A DNA stretch of 64,000 bases from Thermogemmata fonticola. Its GTDB lineage: Bacteria; Planctomycetota; Planctomycetia; Gemmatales; Gemmataceae. A model generated the notes under the pieces. It was not told the DNA's origin. It saw only the letters and a program-made list of their open reading frames with translations, and searched no databases. Of the stretch, positions 25,568 through 36,575 are shown one piece after another (positions within the stretch are counted from its first letter, which is position 1; the number at the start of each line of letters is the position of its first letter). The stretch lies in assembly GCF_013694095.1 (NCBI RefSeq), contig NZ_JACEFB010000002.1, positions 558,001 through 622,000 on the forward strand, in the 5' to 3' direction. Made by a program: the position numbers and the translations under genes.

Positions 25568-28381
25568 ATGAAGCGGGTTTGCACTCGCCCGACGCTGGCA
25601 GCAGGCGGCGGAAGGACACCGAGGTCCTGGGGCGTCTGGAGCCGTGGCGGGGCGATCGGCGGGATCGCGCTGGGTTTGCTGGCTCTTTTCGGAGTCGGGG
25701 GAGGAACCGGAAGCGGACGGACGGCGCAGGCCCAAGTGCGGGAACCAGCCCGGCCCGATAAAGTCACGGTGCTGATCCGCTATCAAATCCTGACTGAGCG
25801 CAATCAGCGGATTCTCCAGTATCGGGCCTTCAGCAAGTATCTCGAATCGCTGGGTTTCGTCGACGAGCGGGCGGATGAAGAGGAGCGCGCCAGCGATGCC
25901 TTGGACCCGGCGGCCTACCGCCTTCAAGGAGTGATGCCCTCCGCCAACATCCTGCGTGTGCTGGAATATCCGGCGGTGCAAAGCCTGCTCGTCGCGCCGC
26001 CCGGTTTTTCCTGGAGCGAAGAGCCGGACCAAGCTGTGCCCGTGCGGATTATCCTCCGGTCCGGTATGACGCCGCGCCAGCAGCGGCTGTTGCACCGGCA
26101 AGTGCTGGAGCGCTTGGCAGGGTTCGGCTTCCAGGAAGCATTGGGGTATGACACCCTCGGCTTCACGCAGATCAAGGGGCGTTTGCCGCGGAAGTTTCTG
26201 TTGGCTTTGTGGCGGGATTTCCGGGATCAGCCGACGGGGTGGTTCTGGAGTGCCACGCCGCGGGAGGAGCTGCCCTCGCCTTTGCGCGATGCATCTCCGA
26301 TCCGTTGGGTGGAGGTGCTGCCTGGAGGTGAAGCGGGACAACGGCTGGCCCCGGCGTTCCCCGAAGGGGTGGAAGCCCGCTGGTCGCCGGAACTGCGCGC
26401 CCGCCTGGCGGATGCTGCCGCTGCCAACAAGCCGCTGCGGGTGGAAGTCCTTTTCCCCGAAACGATGGAAGCCCAAACCCGGCAGCTCCAGAGCTTGCTC
26501 GACGCCAACTTCGGCGGTGCTCTCGCGGGCGGGGGCGGCTCCCCCTTACGCACCAATTTGGCCTCGGTGGAAGGAGTGGTCGGCAATGTCGTGACGATCC
26601 ACTTCGAGCGGGCGTCGGACGTCAAGCATTTTTCGACGCTTGTCCCTTACCTCCTGCTCCTGCGTCTGCCGCAGTCCGCCATCGCCACCTGCCGCATGGT
26701 GCCGCGCCTGGAGCGAGCGCTTCCCCTGGAAGAGATCGTGCGGCAGACCGGCGCCTCGGCTTTGCACCAGCGGGGTTATCGCGGCCAAGGGGTGCGTGTC
26801 GTCCTGCTCGTGACGGATTTGGAAGGCGTTGCTGCCGAGATCGGCAAGACCCTGCCGCGCTCGACCCGCTGGATCGACCTGACCAGCGAGTTGAACCCGG
26901 ACCTGCGCCCGCTGCCGGTGGCGAAAACGCCCGACGAGTGCACGGGCCTCAAACTGGCGCAGGCCCTCGCTGCGATAGCTCCCGAAGCGGAATTGGTGCT
27001 CCTCCGCATCGATCCGTCGGCATTGTTCCAGGTGGCGGAAGTGGCCCGCTGGTCGCGCGATCGGGATTACCTCAGCCCCGCTCTTGTCATCCGCGGGCGG
27101 GAGATGGAGCGGCAGATTCAGCTCGCCCTGGAGCGGAAACAGCGGGCCATTCAGAAGCGGCAAGAGGCGTTGCAAAAGCCGGGCGATGAGGAGGCCTTGC
27201 GTCAGTTGCTGCAACAAAGCCTGGCGGAGGTGCAAAGAGCGGAAGCAGCCCTGGCGGAAACCTACGCCCGCTACGACCGCTATCTCCGCTTGCGGCAAGA
27301 GCTGCAAAGCCTGGTTTATGGCGCGGCGGTGATCGTGAATCCGTGGGCTTGGGAGGCTGGCTACCCCCTGGATGGGTGCAGTCCGCTGAGCCGGCAGGTG
27401 GAAGGTTTGCTGCTGCGTCCCTCGCCGAGGATCATCTCTCCTACCCGTCCGGTCTCGACCCCGTCGCTGCCGCCGCCCGTCTGGGTCCAGGCCGCGAGTG
27501 TGACGCATCAGACGGTTTGGACCGGCCTGTTCCGCGATGAAGACGGCAACGGCCTCCTGGAGTTCGTACCGGCGGGCAGCCCCTTGCCCAGGGACCACTG
27601 GAGCCGGGAGCTGAACTTCCTCGCGTGGCAAACCGACGATGGTCAGGAACGGCTCGATCTACCGGCGGGATGCACCTTCCGCTGTACGCTCCAATGGCGG
27701 GAACCGCTGGAGGGGGAAACGGTAGGAGCGTTACGCCCCATCTATCCGGTCTCGCTGCGTCTCTGGAAGCAGTTGGATCCCAGCGGGCAGAAACAAGCCA
27801 GCGATGAGATGAGTGAAGCTGCCCGCAGCGTCGGCGGGCCTTACCCCATTTTCCTCGGCGGCGGCAGCGTCGTGTACGAGCAGATTCTGGAGTTTCGTCC
27901 GGCAGAAGCGGGCCGTTATGCCGTTGTGATCGATTTAGGTGTAGGCCGTTCCTCCCCCTTGGCCGCTTGGCAACGTCAGGTTGAGATTTACCCGCGCCTG
28001 CTCGTCGAGACCCTCTCTCCGGGCGGCGCAGCGGGGCGTGTGGTTCTCCAGTCCTTCCCCTCCGGTGGGGGAGGGGTGGGTCTGCCGGGGGACATCGCCG
28101 AGGCGGTCACCATCGGGGCGGATGTGCCGGGCCAGCTCCAGCAAGGCGGCCCCAGCATTGCCCTGCGGCGCAAGCCCGATTACCTGCTGCCTGAAGCAGT
28201 GGCGTGGGGCACTGCCGCCAGCCGGGGCACGGCAGTCGGCACAGCCATCGGCGGCGGGATGGCGGCTCTCCTCGTGCACGCCGGGGTCTCAGATATCCAG
28301 CCGTTCCGCAAGATCGGCTTGGCCGACGGGGCCAAACTCCACGTGCCGCCAGCCTGGCTCCAACGCCTTCCCCCGCGCTAG
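25568..28381 (+). CDS. Large exported subtilase-like pseudo-peptidase with coiled-coil insertion
   Basis: 937 residues. A signal/anchor segment (GGIALGLLALFGVGGG) near residue 35 is followed by about 350 residues of unknown fold. Around residue 405 a subtilisin-like core starts: YRGQGVRVVLLVTDLEG for the Asp strand, then ECTGLKLAQALAAIAPEAELVLLRID where HGT...AP.A.L.....D is expected. Residues 505-580 are a coiled coil (ERKQRAIQKRQEALQK). Near residue 885 the Ser helix appears as GTAVGTAIGGGMAALL, aligning with GTSMAAPHVAGAAAL, so Ser is replaced by Ala889. The His position is also lost. It is probably a non-catalytic secreted protein. Start ATG follows GAGGAG. Confidence 0.6.
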   Translation: MKRVCTRPTLAAGGGRTPRSWGVWSRGGAIGGIALGLLALFGVGGGTGSGRTAQAQVREPARPDKVTVLIRYQILTERNQRILQYRAFSKYLESLGFVDERADEEERASDALDPAAYRLQGVMPSANILRVLEYPAVQSLLVAPPGFSWSEEPDQAVPVRIILRSGMTPRQQRLLHRQVLERLAGFGFQEALGYDTLGFTQIKGRLPRKFLLALWRDFRDQPTGWFWSATPREELPSPLRDASPIRWVEVLPGGEAGQRLAPAFPEGVEARWSPELRARLADAAAANKPLRVEVLFPETMEAQTRQLQSLLDANFGGALAGGGGSPLRTNLASVEGVVGNVVTIHFERASDVKHFSTLVPYLLLLRLPQSAIATCRMVPRLERALPLEEIVRQTGASALHQRGYRGQGVRVVLLVTDLEGVAAEIGKTLPRSTRWIDLTSELNPDLRPLPVAKTPDECTGLKLAQALAAIAPEAELVLLRIDPSALFQVAEVARWSRDRDYLSPALVIRGREMERQIQLALERKQRAIQKRQEALQKPGDEEALRQLLQQSLAEVQRAEAALAETYARYDRYLRLRQELQSLVYGAAVIVNPWAWEAGYPLDGCSPLSRQVEGLLLRPSPRIISPTRPVSTPSLPPPVWVQAASVTHQTVWTGLFRDEDGNGLLEFVPAGSPLPRDHWSRELNFLAWQTDDGQERLDLPAGCTFRCTLQWREPLEGETVGALRPIYPVSLRLWKQLDPSGQKQASDEMSEAARSVGGPYPIFLGGGSVVYEQILEFRPAEAGRYAVVIDLGVGRSSPLAAWQRQVEIYPRLLVETLSPGGAAGRVVLQSFPSGGGGVGLPGDIAEAVTIGADVPGQLQQGGPSIALRRKPDYLLPEAVAWGTAASRGTAVGTAIGGGMAALLVHAGVSDIQPFRKIGLADGAKLHVPPAWLQRLPPR

Positions 28382-28419
28382 CTTTCCGGCCCTGGCCTGA
28401 CTGCGATCACTCTCTTTTC

Positions 28420-28476
28420 CTCTCGGCTCTTCCCTGGGAACACCCTGTCTCTCTCGGCTTTTCCCTGGGAACCCCC
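28420..28476. repeat. Two direct copies of a 26-base segment, 31-base period
   Basis: CTCTCGGCTCTTCCCTGGGA (28420 onward) recurs as CTCTCGGCTTTTCCCTGGGA at 28451, each followed by AACxCCC. It lies between the stop of the pseudo-peptidase and the end of the NTF2-like gene. Confidence 0.8.
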
Positions 28477-28609
28477 ACCGAAGGAGTACGGCAGCATCGG
28501 CAATCCAGCGATACCGCAGCGGAGGAACTCCACGGCTTGCGGACAGCCCATCTCCGGAATACTCGGAGGAAATAGTTAGAGGGGCAGCGTACCAGACCCG
28601 CCCCATGCA

Positions 28610-29203
28610 TCATGGAGGAAAGCCCGGAAGGCTCCGGCGTTCCTTCTGACGTTTGAGCGGGTCGAAGGATTGCAATTGGGAAAGTTTCCAGCTTCCATCG
28701 GGTTGGCGGGTGAAGGCGGCGCGAATGTAGAACGGCACCTGCTTCCCCTCCGCTTCTCCTTTGGCCAGAAAGCCAATTTCGACGGTGTTGGGATCGGGCC
28801 GGGTTGCATCTTCCCGTGCGAAGTCCCAGGCGGCGACGCGGACATCGAACTGCCGCAGGAGGTGCCAGAAGGCCGCTTGGCGGAGTTGCTCGCGGGTGAG
28901 GCGCACCGGCTGGGCATGTTCCCCCTGGTAAGCGATTGTGTCGGCGATGTGCTGAACACAGGCGTCGGGATTGCGTTGCTGCACGGCCTGGATGATGGCG
29001 TGCATGCGCTCGACGGCTTGCTCCCGCGGGCTTTGCCAGAAGTAATCTATTAGGGCCAGGAACAGCAGCACCACGCCGCTGCCCAGAGCGAGAAAAAACC
29101 AGGTGCGGTGCCGCCGTTGCAAGCCGATCAGCGCCGTCAGGATCGCCAGGGCAGCCCAGAGCCAATAGCGGCTATTCGGAGGGTCGCTGAGCCATTCCGG
29201 CAT
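28610..29203 (-). CDS. Small membrane protein with NTF2-like C-terminal domain
   Basis: 197 residues. Two hydrophobic helices near residues 11-29 (YWLWAALAILTALIGL) and 34-54 (WFFLALGSGVVLLFLALI) are followed by a soluble domain with ERMHAIIQAVQQRNPDACVQHI, VPFYIRAAFTRQPDGSWKLSQLQSF, resembling NTF2-like/DUF4440-type folds. The domain is likely cytoplasmic or periplasmic beside the membrane; function unknown. Its ATG lies 7 bases after the enolase stop, so it is probably translated from the enolase message. The frame is open upstream into eno, but a start there (29248) would overlap it by 38 bases. Confidence 0.65.
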   Translation of the reverse strand: MPEWLSDPPNSRYWLWAALAILTALIGLQRRHRTWFFLALGSGVVLLFLALIDYFWQSPREQAVERMHAIIQAVQQRNPDACVQHIADTIAYQGEHAQPVRLTREQLRQAAFWHLLRQFDVRVAAWDFAREDATRPDPNTVEIGFLAKGEAEGKQVPFYIRAAFTRQPDGSWKLSQLQSFDPLKRQKERRSLPGFPP

Positions 29204-29210
29204 GGGAGTG

Positions 29211-30614
<1,404 letters not shown>

Positions 30615-30772
30615 TCAGCCAAGGCCGTGGGGCCTTCCGCTGCTGGCCGGCATGGTACCGCTCAGTTGGCTTACTATCCCGACGGCGGCGGTCAAGACAC
30701 CGCCGGAACTGCCTTCCCCATGACAGCGGGTTTCCCGGTCGAGGCGTGCCTACTCTGCGGCGGGCAAGGGGG

Positions 30773-31648
30773 TTAGCGGCGGCGGGCAGGAGCATCCCGC
30801 AGGAAACTCCGCAACAGCGCTAGATTGACCGGGTCCATCGGCCGGCCCTGCTCATCCTCTTTGGGCGTTTCCAGAATCATGGGATGCTCGGCGAAGCGTG
30901 GGTCTTGCACCAGCAGGCGGAACGCTTCCGCGCCGATTTGCCCCTGGCCAATCGCTGCGTGGCGATCCACCCGGCTGCCCAGCGGTTTGACACTATCGTT
31001 GAGGTGGAAGACCTTGAGCCGGGGCAAACCCAGCACGTGGTCGAATTCGGCCAGGGTATGCTTCAACGCCGCGGCGGTACGTAAGTCGTAACCGGCAGCG
31101 AAGGCATGGCAGGTGTCCAGGCAAAAGGCCACGCGTTCCGGCTCGTGCAGCCGCTCCCGAATCTCCCGCAGATGCTCGAAGCGGTAGCCCAAGCTGCTCC
31201 CCTGTCCGGCGGTGTTCTCCAGCAGCAGTTGCAGGCGGAAGCCCCGGCAGCGCTCCAAAACCAGGTTCAGCCCCTCGGCGACGCGAGCAACTCCGAAGGC
31301 TTCCCCGCGGCCGGTGTGCGCACCAGGATGGAGCACCAGATAGTCCAGCCCCAACGCTTCCGCCCGCTCCATCTCCACGATCAGCGCCTCGACCGATTTG
31401 CGAAACAATTCCTCCTCCGCCGACGCCAGGTTGATCAAATACGAGTCATGCGCGGTCGGATAGCGCAGCCCGGATTGCTCCAACGCGTGCCGAAACTGGG
31501 CAATCTCCGCCGGTGTCAACGGCTTGGCACGCCATTGGTTCGAGCTTTTGGTAAACAGTTGCACCGTCTGGCATCCTAGGGCCGCCGCCGCCTCGATCGC
31601 CTTGTGGACTCCCCCCGCTATCGACAGATGCGCTCCGAGATACGGCAT
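30773..31648 (-). CDS. nfo: Deoxyribonuclease IV (AP endonuclease Nfo)
   Basis: 291 residues, TIM-barrel AP endonuclease. Motifs include LGAHLSIAGGVHKAIEAAAALGC, AHDSYLINLASAEEEL, LVLHPGAHTG, LLLENTAGQGSSLG, VAFCLDTCHAFAAGYDL, VFHLNDSVKPLGSRVDRHAAIGQG and MILETPK, which hold the zinc-binding His, Glu and Asp residues of the family. It cuts 5' of abasic sites and removes blocking 3' ends in base excision repair. The start ATG at 31648 follows GGGAG by 8 bases; GTG at 31657 is less likely. Confidence 0.96.
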   Translation of the reverse strand: MPYLGAHLSIAGGVHKAIEAAAALGCQTVQLFTKSSNQWRAKPLTPAEIAQFRHALEQSGLRYPTAHDSYLINLASAEEELFRKSVEALIVEMERAEALGLDYLVLHPGAHTGRGEAFGVARVAEGLNLVLERCRGFRLQLLLENTAGQGSSLGYRFEHLREIRERLHEPERVAFCLDTCHAFAAGYDLRTAAALKHTLAEFDHVLGLPRLKVFHLNDSVKPLGSRVDRHAAIGQGQIGAEAFRLLVQDPRFAEHPMILETPKEDEQGRPMDPVNLALLRSFLRDAPARRR

Positions 31649-32001
31649 GCGTTGCACTCCCTGGTCCGGCAGTCTCGCCTTGTTCTTCTGCAGCCGATGG
31701 TGTACCCAGGAATCTGCCCCACCCTGATCAGTTTAGAAATCGCTCTCTATCGCCAAGGGTTTCAAAAGGCTCCCGTCGTTCCCACGGCTGCGCGGTTTGC
31801 GGCAGGATAGTCCTCGATTCCTGGGCCGAATTGTCGCAGGAGCAACACTCTTACCGCACGTTCACGTTGGAAAAATGGATGCCGGGACGTTTTTTTCTTG
31901 CAATCCATATTTTCAAGTGTCTAATGGGGGTTGGTGTGTCAAGGAGAGCGTGTTAGGGAGAGCCTGTCCATTTCCTCAAACTTTCAGCATGGGAGGTGAT
32001 C
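31649..32001. other. Divergent intergenic region
   Basis: 353 bases between nfo (minus) and the Spy-like gene (plus). The right half is AT-richer and contains a good promoter-like pair (see 31898-31925). No other element was recognised. Confidence 0.5.
31898..31925 (+). promoter_or_regulatory. Probable promoter of the Spy-like gene
   Basis: TTGCAA (31898-31903) and TCTAAT (31920-31925) are separated by 16 bases. The -10 is 5/6 to TATAAT. The Spy-like ATG lies 77 bases downstream. Confidence 0.5.
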
Positions 32002-32370
32002 ATGCGGCGGTTTTTGCAACGGTGCCTGCTGTGTGCGGCGGCGGCGGGGTTGGGCAGCTTATTCCTCTTGGGAACCACCCCTGCTCAGGAGACGAAACAA
32101 GAGGCGAAAAAGGGGGCCGCGGCACCTCAAGTCAAAGGGGAGGATGTCAAACTCCGCGGACAACTGCCCCCCAATTGGGGAAAGATCGGCCTGAGCGAGG
32201 AACAAAAGCAGAAAATCTATCAGATTCAAAACAAGTACAATGCCGAGATCGCCCGCCTGGAAGCCCAGGTCAAGGAACTGCGGGCTAAGCGCGATCAGGA
32301 GATGCGCAGCGTCCTGACGGAGGAGCAGAAGAAGCGGCTCGAGGAAATCCTGCTCAAAAAGATCAAGTGA
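32002..32370 (+). CDS. Small exported Spy/CpxP-like helical protein
   Basis: 122 residues. An N-terminal signal peptide ([23 protein letters not shown]) is cleaved probably after TPAQ. The mature part is charged and helical, [38 protein letters not shown]...[15 protein letters not shown], with two LTEEQ.K boxes at either end, as in Spy/CpxP-type periplasmic chaperones and the related heavy-metal sensor family. It may bind unfolded envelope proteins, by analogy. The ATG at 32002 is preceded by GGGAGG at the right distance. Confidence 0.7.
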   Translation: MRRFLQRCLLCAAAAGLGSLFLLGTTPAQETKQEAKKGAAAPQVKGEDVKLRGQLPPNWGKIGLSEEQKQKIYQIQNKYNAEIARLEAQVKELRAKRDQEMRSVLTEEQKKRLEEILLKKIK

Positions 32371-32825
32371 GCAGAATGCAGGCCGGTGCCGGGGCATTCG
32401 CCCATTCTGCGCGACTGTCCGGTCCTTCCCACGGCGTTGCTCCTTCCGGAGTGACGCCTCATTTTTTGGGCGATCCCGGAAGTCACCCCGCGTTTTTTTG
32501 GCCGATCCGGCAAAATCCGTCGAGACCGGCAGTCTGGATGTTTCTCTGGTCCTCTGGCCAAGCTCCAGGAGGAAAGTCCTGGTGCGAAAAGGCCGATGGA
32601 ATCCGACACAGATATCGGATGCTGGGAAAGCGGCAGCAGGAGCCATCCTGCCCGTCGGGAGCGGGGCGAGCGGACGGAGCGGTTTTCCCGCTGCCGGTTC
32701 GGGGGAGGGCAGAGAGGGAATTGAGCTTGTTTCCCGGCGACGGAGCGGCTAAGGTAGGCAATCTTCTCCGCTTAGGGGAAATTGGGAAATCTCAGGGTCC
32801 GAGCACACGGAAGGCGAGGGTGGCC
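32371..32825. other. Intergenic region upstream of lpxD
   Basis: 455 bases. The frame of lpxD stays open upstream through this region, but the translation lacks any LpxD similarity and is rich in Ser/Gly/Arg, so it is read as non-coding. No repeat or RNA structure was recognised. Confidence 0.5.
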
Positions 32826-33848
32826 GTGGCAGTGACGCTGCAAGAGGTAGCCGAGTGGATCGGTGGAGAAATGCATGGGGACGGGGCGCTGCTAATAGCG
32901 GGGGCGCGCCCGTTGCAGGAAGCCGAGCCAGGAGACATCACCTTCCTGGAACATGAAAAGCACCTGACCGCTTGGGCCAAATGCCGGGCCAGTGCGGCGA
33001 TCGTTCCTCTCTCGGTTGCGGTCAATGGACGGCCCGTCATCCGGGTAGCAGACCCCTTGGCGGCGTTCATCACCGTGGTCCAACGCTTGCGTCCAGAACG
33101 GACCGATCCCCTTCCGCCCCACATCCATCCGACGGCGTGGATCGATCCAAGTGCCGTTTTAGGTCCGGAAGCGCGCATCGGGCCGTTTGTGGTTATCGGG
33201 GCGGGGACCGTGATCGGGGCACGCTGCACCTTGCACGCGGGTGCCGTTCTGGGCCGAAACTGCCGCCTGGGCGATGATGTGACGCTCTATCCCCAGGCCG
33301 TGCTCTACGACGGCACCATCGTAGGGAACCGAGTCACCATCCATGCGCACGCTGTCATCGGGGCGGATGGCTTCGGCTATCGCACCCAGCAAGGGAAGCA
33401 CGTCAAGGTGCCGCAATTGGGGTGGGTGGAGATTGAGGACGACGTGGAGATTGGGGCCGGGAGCACCATCGATCGGGGGACGTTCGGCGCCACGCGGATC
33501 GGCCAGGGGACCAAGATCGACAACTTGGTGATGATCGGGCACAACTGCCGGATCGGGCGGCACAATTTGCTGTGCAGCCAGGTGGGGATTGCGGGATCGT
33601 GCACGACGGGGGATTACGTGGTCATGGCGGGGCAGGTGGGCGTCGCCGACCACTTGACCATTGGGGATCATGTGGTCATCGGGGCCAAGAGCGGGGTGCC
33701 GCGGGATGTGCCTTCGGGCAGCCAGGTGCTTGGTTCGCCGGCGCTGCCGCGGCAGGAGACGGCCCGGATCGTGGCGAGTCTGGAAAAGCTGCCGGAGCTG
33801 CGCAAGGACGTAGCCCGGATCAAAAAGGCATTGGGATGGGAGGACTGA
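32826..33848 (+). CDS. lpxD: UDP-3-O-acylglucosamine N-acyltransferase
   Basis: 340 residues. An N-terminal uridine-binding domain ([17 protein letters not shown] ... GDITFLEH) precedes a left-handed beta-helix of hexapeptide repeats ([35 protein letters not shown]). [13 protein letters not shown] and [12 protein letters not shown] mark the catalytic region, and the C-terminus is the helical extension used for acyl carrier protein binding. It adds the amide-linked acyl chain in lipid A synthesis. The start is one of three clustered GTG codons; 32826 was taken because GGAAGGCGAGG fits its spacing. lpxI follows 6 bases after the stop. Confidence 0.95.
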   Translation: MAVTLQEVAEWIGGEMHGDGALLIAGARPLQEAEPGDITFLEHEKHLTAWAKCRASAAIVPLSVAVNGRPVIRVADPLAAFITVVQRLRPERTDPLPPHIHPTAWIDPSAVLGPEARIGPFVVIGAGTVIGARCTLHAGAVLGRNCRLGDDVTLYPQAVLYDGTIVGNRVTIHAHAVIGADGFGYRTQQGKHVKVPQLGWVEIEDDVEIGAGSTIDRGTFGATRIGQGTKIDNLVMIGHNCRIGRHNLLCSQVGIAGSCTTGDYVVMAGQVGVADHLTIGDHVVIGAKSGVPRDVPSGSQVLGSPALPRQETARIVASLEKLPELRKDVARIKKALGWED

Positions 33849-33854
33849 GCGGGG

Positions 33855-34808
33855 ATGGGGGGGCTACGCCTCGGCCTGCGGCTGGGTATGCGGCCAGCGC
33901 CGCCGCTCTCCGAGCCAGCGGATCGGCCGCTGGGATTGATCGCGTGTGCCGGGCGCTTGCCGGTCGTTTGCGCGCAAAAAGCGCGGCAGCAGGGGCGGGC
34001 CGTGGTCTGCATCGCCGCCGCCGGCATGGCCGATCCCGCCTTGCGGCACATCTGCACGGAGTTCCACTGGCTCCGACGCTCTTCCCTGGGCTTCATCCTG
34101 CGGACGTTCCGCCGGGCTGGAGTGCGCCACTGGACTATGGCCGGCAAGTTCCACAAACATCTCTTGTTCCACCCCTGGCGCTGGCTGTATTTTCTCCCAG
34201 ACTGGCGGTTCGTCCGCTTCTATTTCTTCCGCCGGCGGGCGGCCAACAACGACGATGCCCTGCTCTTGGGACTGATTGCAGAGCTGCGCGCGGCGGGCTT
34301 GGAATGTGTTTCCCCCTTGGATTGGTGCCCGGAGTTGCTCGTGCGTGAAGGTGTTCTGACTCGCCGCCGGCCAACGGCGGGGGAACTGAAGGATGTGGCC
34401 TACGGCTGGCATCTGGCCCGGGAGATGGGCCGGCTGGACGTGGGACAAAGCGTCATGGTCCGCGAACGGGCGGTGCTGGCCGTCGAAGCGATCGAGGGAA
34501 CGGACAAAGCCATCGAACGGGCCGGGGAACTCTGCGGGCGGCGCGGCTTCGTCGTGGTCAAACTGGCCAAGCCCCAGCAGGATCGCCGCTTCGATGTGCC
34601 CACTGTCGGCCCGCAAACGGTGCAAACCATGGTCCGGGCCGGCGCCCGCGTCCTGGCTATCGAAGCCGGCCAAACCATCCTCCTCGACGAAGAGGACACG
34701 ATCCGCCTGGCGGACCATCACGGCCTGACCATCCTCGCTTTGCGCCAGCCGCCGGATGTGGAAAGCTTGCCCAGCGAGGTCGGCGCCGATTTCGACGCGG
34801 CCCTCTGA
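33855..34808 (+). CDS. lpxI: UDP-2,3-diacylglucosamine pyrophosphatase, LpxI type
   Basis: 317 residues. The LpxI (DUF1009) family motifs are PLGLIACAGRLPVVCAQKARQQG, LDWCPELLVREGVLT, VGQSVMVRERAVLAVEAIEGTDKAIERAG and VVVKLAKPQQDRRFDVPTVGPQTVQTM. It hydrolyses UDP-2,3-diacylglucosamine to lipid X and UMP, the step after LpxD/LpxC. Planctomycetes that use LpxI rather than LpxH are known. It is directly downstream of lpxD and translated from GGAGG inside the end of lpxD. Confidence 0.9.
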   Translation: MGGLRLGLRLGMRPAPPLSEPADRPLGLIACAGRLPVVCAQKARQQGRAVVCIAAAGMADPALRHICTEFHWLRRSSLGFILRTFRRAGVRHWTMAGKFHKHLLFHPWRWLYFLPDWRFVRFYFFRRRAANNDDALLLGLIAELRAAGLECVSPLDWCPELLVREGVLTRRRPTAGELKDVAYGWHLAREMGRLDVGQSVMVRERAVLAVEAIEGTDKAIERAGELCGRRGFVVVKLAKPQQDRRFDVPTVGPQTVQTMVRAGARVLAIEAGQTILLDEEDTIRLADHHGLTILALRQPPDVESLPSEVGADFDAAL

Positions 34809-35048
34809 AGCCAGGGGCAACCTGGGTTCTCGTTTCTCCGTCAAGCCCGCGCTCTTGGGCCGCTTCCTTTGGCTGTTCCTGCGTCCCTTGCTTCCCCTGG
34901 CGTCAGGCCGTTGGCACTGGGCCTTTCCCCGCCGACCGGAACGCCTGGGCGGAGTTCAAAGCGCCCGTGGGCCAAGGTTTGTTTTCCTCCGGGGGAGGAG
35001 GCGGTATAAATGGAGTAGCAGGTTGCGGTTTGGGACGCGAAGGGGATT

Positions 35049-36575
35049 GTGTCTTTCCAGCGCGGGGTGGTGCCGGGGGTCATGGGGGAATTGTCGCTGT
35101 TATTACCGCAGTCGTTGCCGCCGCAAGCCCAGGCGGTCCTGTCCCATGCCGCCTTTGCGGTGTCCTACGATCTCTCCTTGATCCCCATACCGTTGCCGAG
35201 CCGGGCTGTCCTCCAGGATGGCTGCCTCAAGCTCCAGCACAATTTCCAGGAAAGCGGTCATGTGCTGGTGCCCTGGAAGGTGTCCGCCGCGGACTGCCGG
35301 GTGCTGGAGTCGGCCTCCTTGTGCAGCCGCCTCCATCCTTATCGCCTCTTGCTGGAACTGGCCCGCGGGGAGTTGCACCAACTGCGGCAGTACGTCGAGG
35401 ATTGGACGGCGATCGGCGTGCAGCTTCCGGATAGTTTTTCTGGTTCTTTGCGGAATACCACACGTCTGTTCGTTTCCGCCCTGGGTGCGGAGGAGCAGCA
35501 GCAAGATCAGCTTAGCGCCGCCGTCCTGGAGCAGTGCAGCCACCTGAGTGATGCGTTGGTCCGCGAGTTCACCCAGCAGATGCTGGAAACTCGACTGCAA
35601 AAAGCAGGGCAGCTCAGCACCCGCCTGGCGGCCCAGAGCGCGGAGCCGTGGGGAGCGACCCTGGCCGACTATCAGCGCAGTTGCAATGCGGCCCATGTGG
35701 CGATCCGCTGGCGGCAGGTGGAACCCGCCGAGGGGCGGTGGCGTTGGGAAATATGGGATGAGGCGCTCCACGAAGCTCTGGCGGCGGGCATGCCCATCAC
35801 CGCCGGGCCGCTCATCGACCTGTCCCTTGAGGCTTTGCCCGAATGGCTCCTGGTCCACCGGGACGATTGGCCGACGCTGGCCGCCTTGATGTGTGACTAC
35901 GTGGAATCCGCCATCCAGCGTTACCGCTCTTCCATCCGCCGCTGGGTCATCCTTGCCGGCTTCAATCTGTCGGATCCGCTGGGCTTGGATGAAGATCAGC
36001 GGCTCCGCTTGGCCCACCGCTTGCTCCGTGCTGCTCAGCAAGTGGACCCCGACCTGGAAATCAGCATCCGTCTCGCTCAGCCGTGGGGGGATTACCTGAG
36101 CATGCACCCCTCGGCCATCGCGCCGCTGGTGTTCGCCGATGATTTACTTCGCGGGGGAGCGCAACTCGCCACTTTGGACCTGGAAATTCGCTTCGGCCCT
36201 CTGCCCCGCGCCAGTTGGCCGCGCGATCTACTCGACACCTTCCGCCTCTTCGACCTCTACGGCATTTTGGGCATCCCCTTGTCCGTCACCTTGGCCGTGC
36301 CGGCAGCCCTGCCCTCCGACATGCCGTCTGAGACCCCCTCCGTTCATCTCTGTTCTTGGATCGGCTCCGAATGGGGACCGTCCCAACAGGCCGAGTGGGG
36401 AGCTGCCTTGACAGCCCTGGCCCTATCCCTGCCGACAGTTCAAGCCGTGACCTGGGAAAGCTGGCAGGGATCCCCTAGCTCTACCTTTCCCCCTCTGGGA
36501 CTGCTCGATGCCCACGGCCAGCCTCAGCCCCTCTGGCAGCATTGGTGCCAACTCCGCCGCCGCTACCTCCAATAG
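35049..36575 (+). CDS. GH10-like TIM-barrel protein with unusual active site
   Basis: 508 residues. The N-terminal 190 residues (VLSHAAFAVSYDLSLIPIPLPSR ... LVREFTQQ) form an unknown mixed domain. From about residue 215 the sequence looks like glycoside hydrolase family 10: CNAAHVAIRWRQVEPAEGRWRWEIWDEALHEALAAG, TAGPLIDLS...LPEWL, YVESAIQRYRSSIRRWVILAGFNLSDPL. The catalytic acid/base normally in W.V.NE appears absent (WVILAGFNLS), and the nucleophile region TLDLEIRFG is only partly like TELD. No signal peptide was seen. Start GTG at 35049 follows AGGGG. The fold is a moderate-confidence reading; enzyme activity is doubtful. Confidence 0.5.
   Translation: MSFQRGVVPGVMGELSLLLPQSLPPQAQAVLSHAAFAVSYDLSLIPIPLPSRAVLQDGCLKLQHNFQESGHVLVPWKVSAADCRVLESASLCSRLHPYRLLLELARGELHQLRQYVEDWTAIGVQLPDSFSGSLRNTTRLFVSALGAEEQQQDQLSAAVLEQCSHLSDALVREFTQQMLETRLQKAGQLSTRLAAQSAEPWGATLADYQRSCNAAHVAIRWRQVEPAEGRWRWEIWDEALHEALAAGMPITAGPLIDLSLEALPEWLLVHRDDWPTLAALMCDYVESAIQRYRSSIRRWVILAGFNLSDPLGLDEDQRLRLAHRLLRAAQQVDPDLEISIRLAQPWGDYLSMHPSAIAPLVFADDLLRGGAQLATLDLEIRFGPLPRASWPRDLLDTFRLFDLYGILGIPLSVTLAVPAALPSDMPSETPSVHLCSWIGSEWGPSQQAEWGAALTALALSLPTVQAVTWESWQGSPSSTFPPLGLLDAHGQPQPLWQHWCQLRRRYLQ

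Noticed and set aside
24305-26476. Long open frame of about 720 codons on the minus strand
   Set aside because: It is antisense to the SAM hydrolase and the large subtilase-like gene, has Arg/Pro/His-rich noise composition and no recognisable domain; typical of high-GC DNA.
32367-32825. N-terminal extension of LpxD
   Set aside because: The open frame continues upstream but the translation shows no LpxD similarity, and clustered GTG starts with a ribosome site lie at the family's normal N-terminus.
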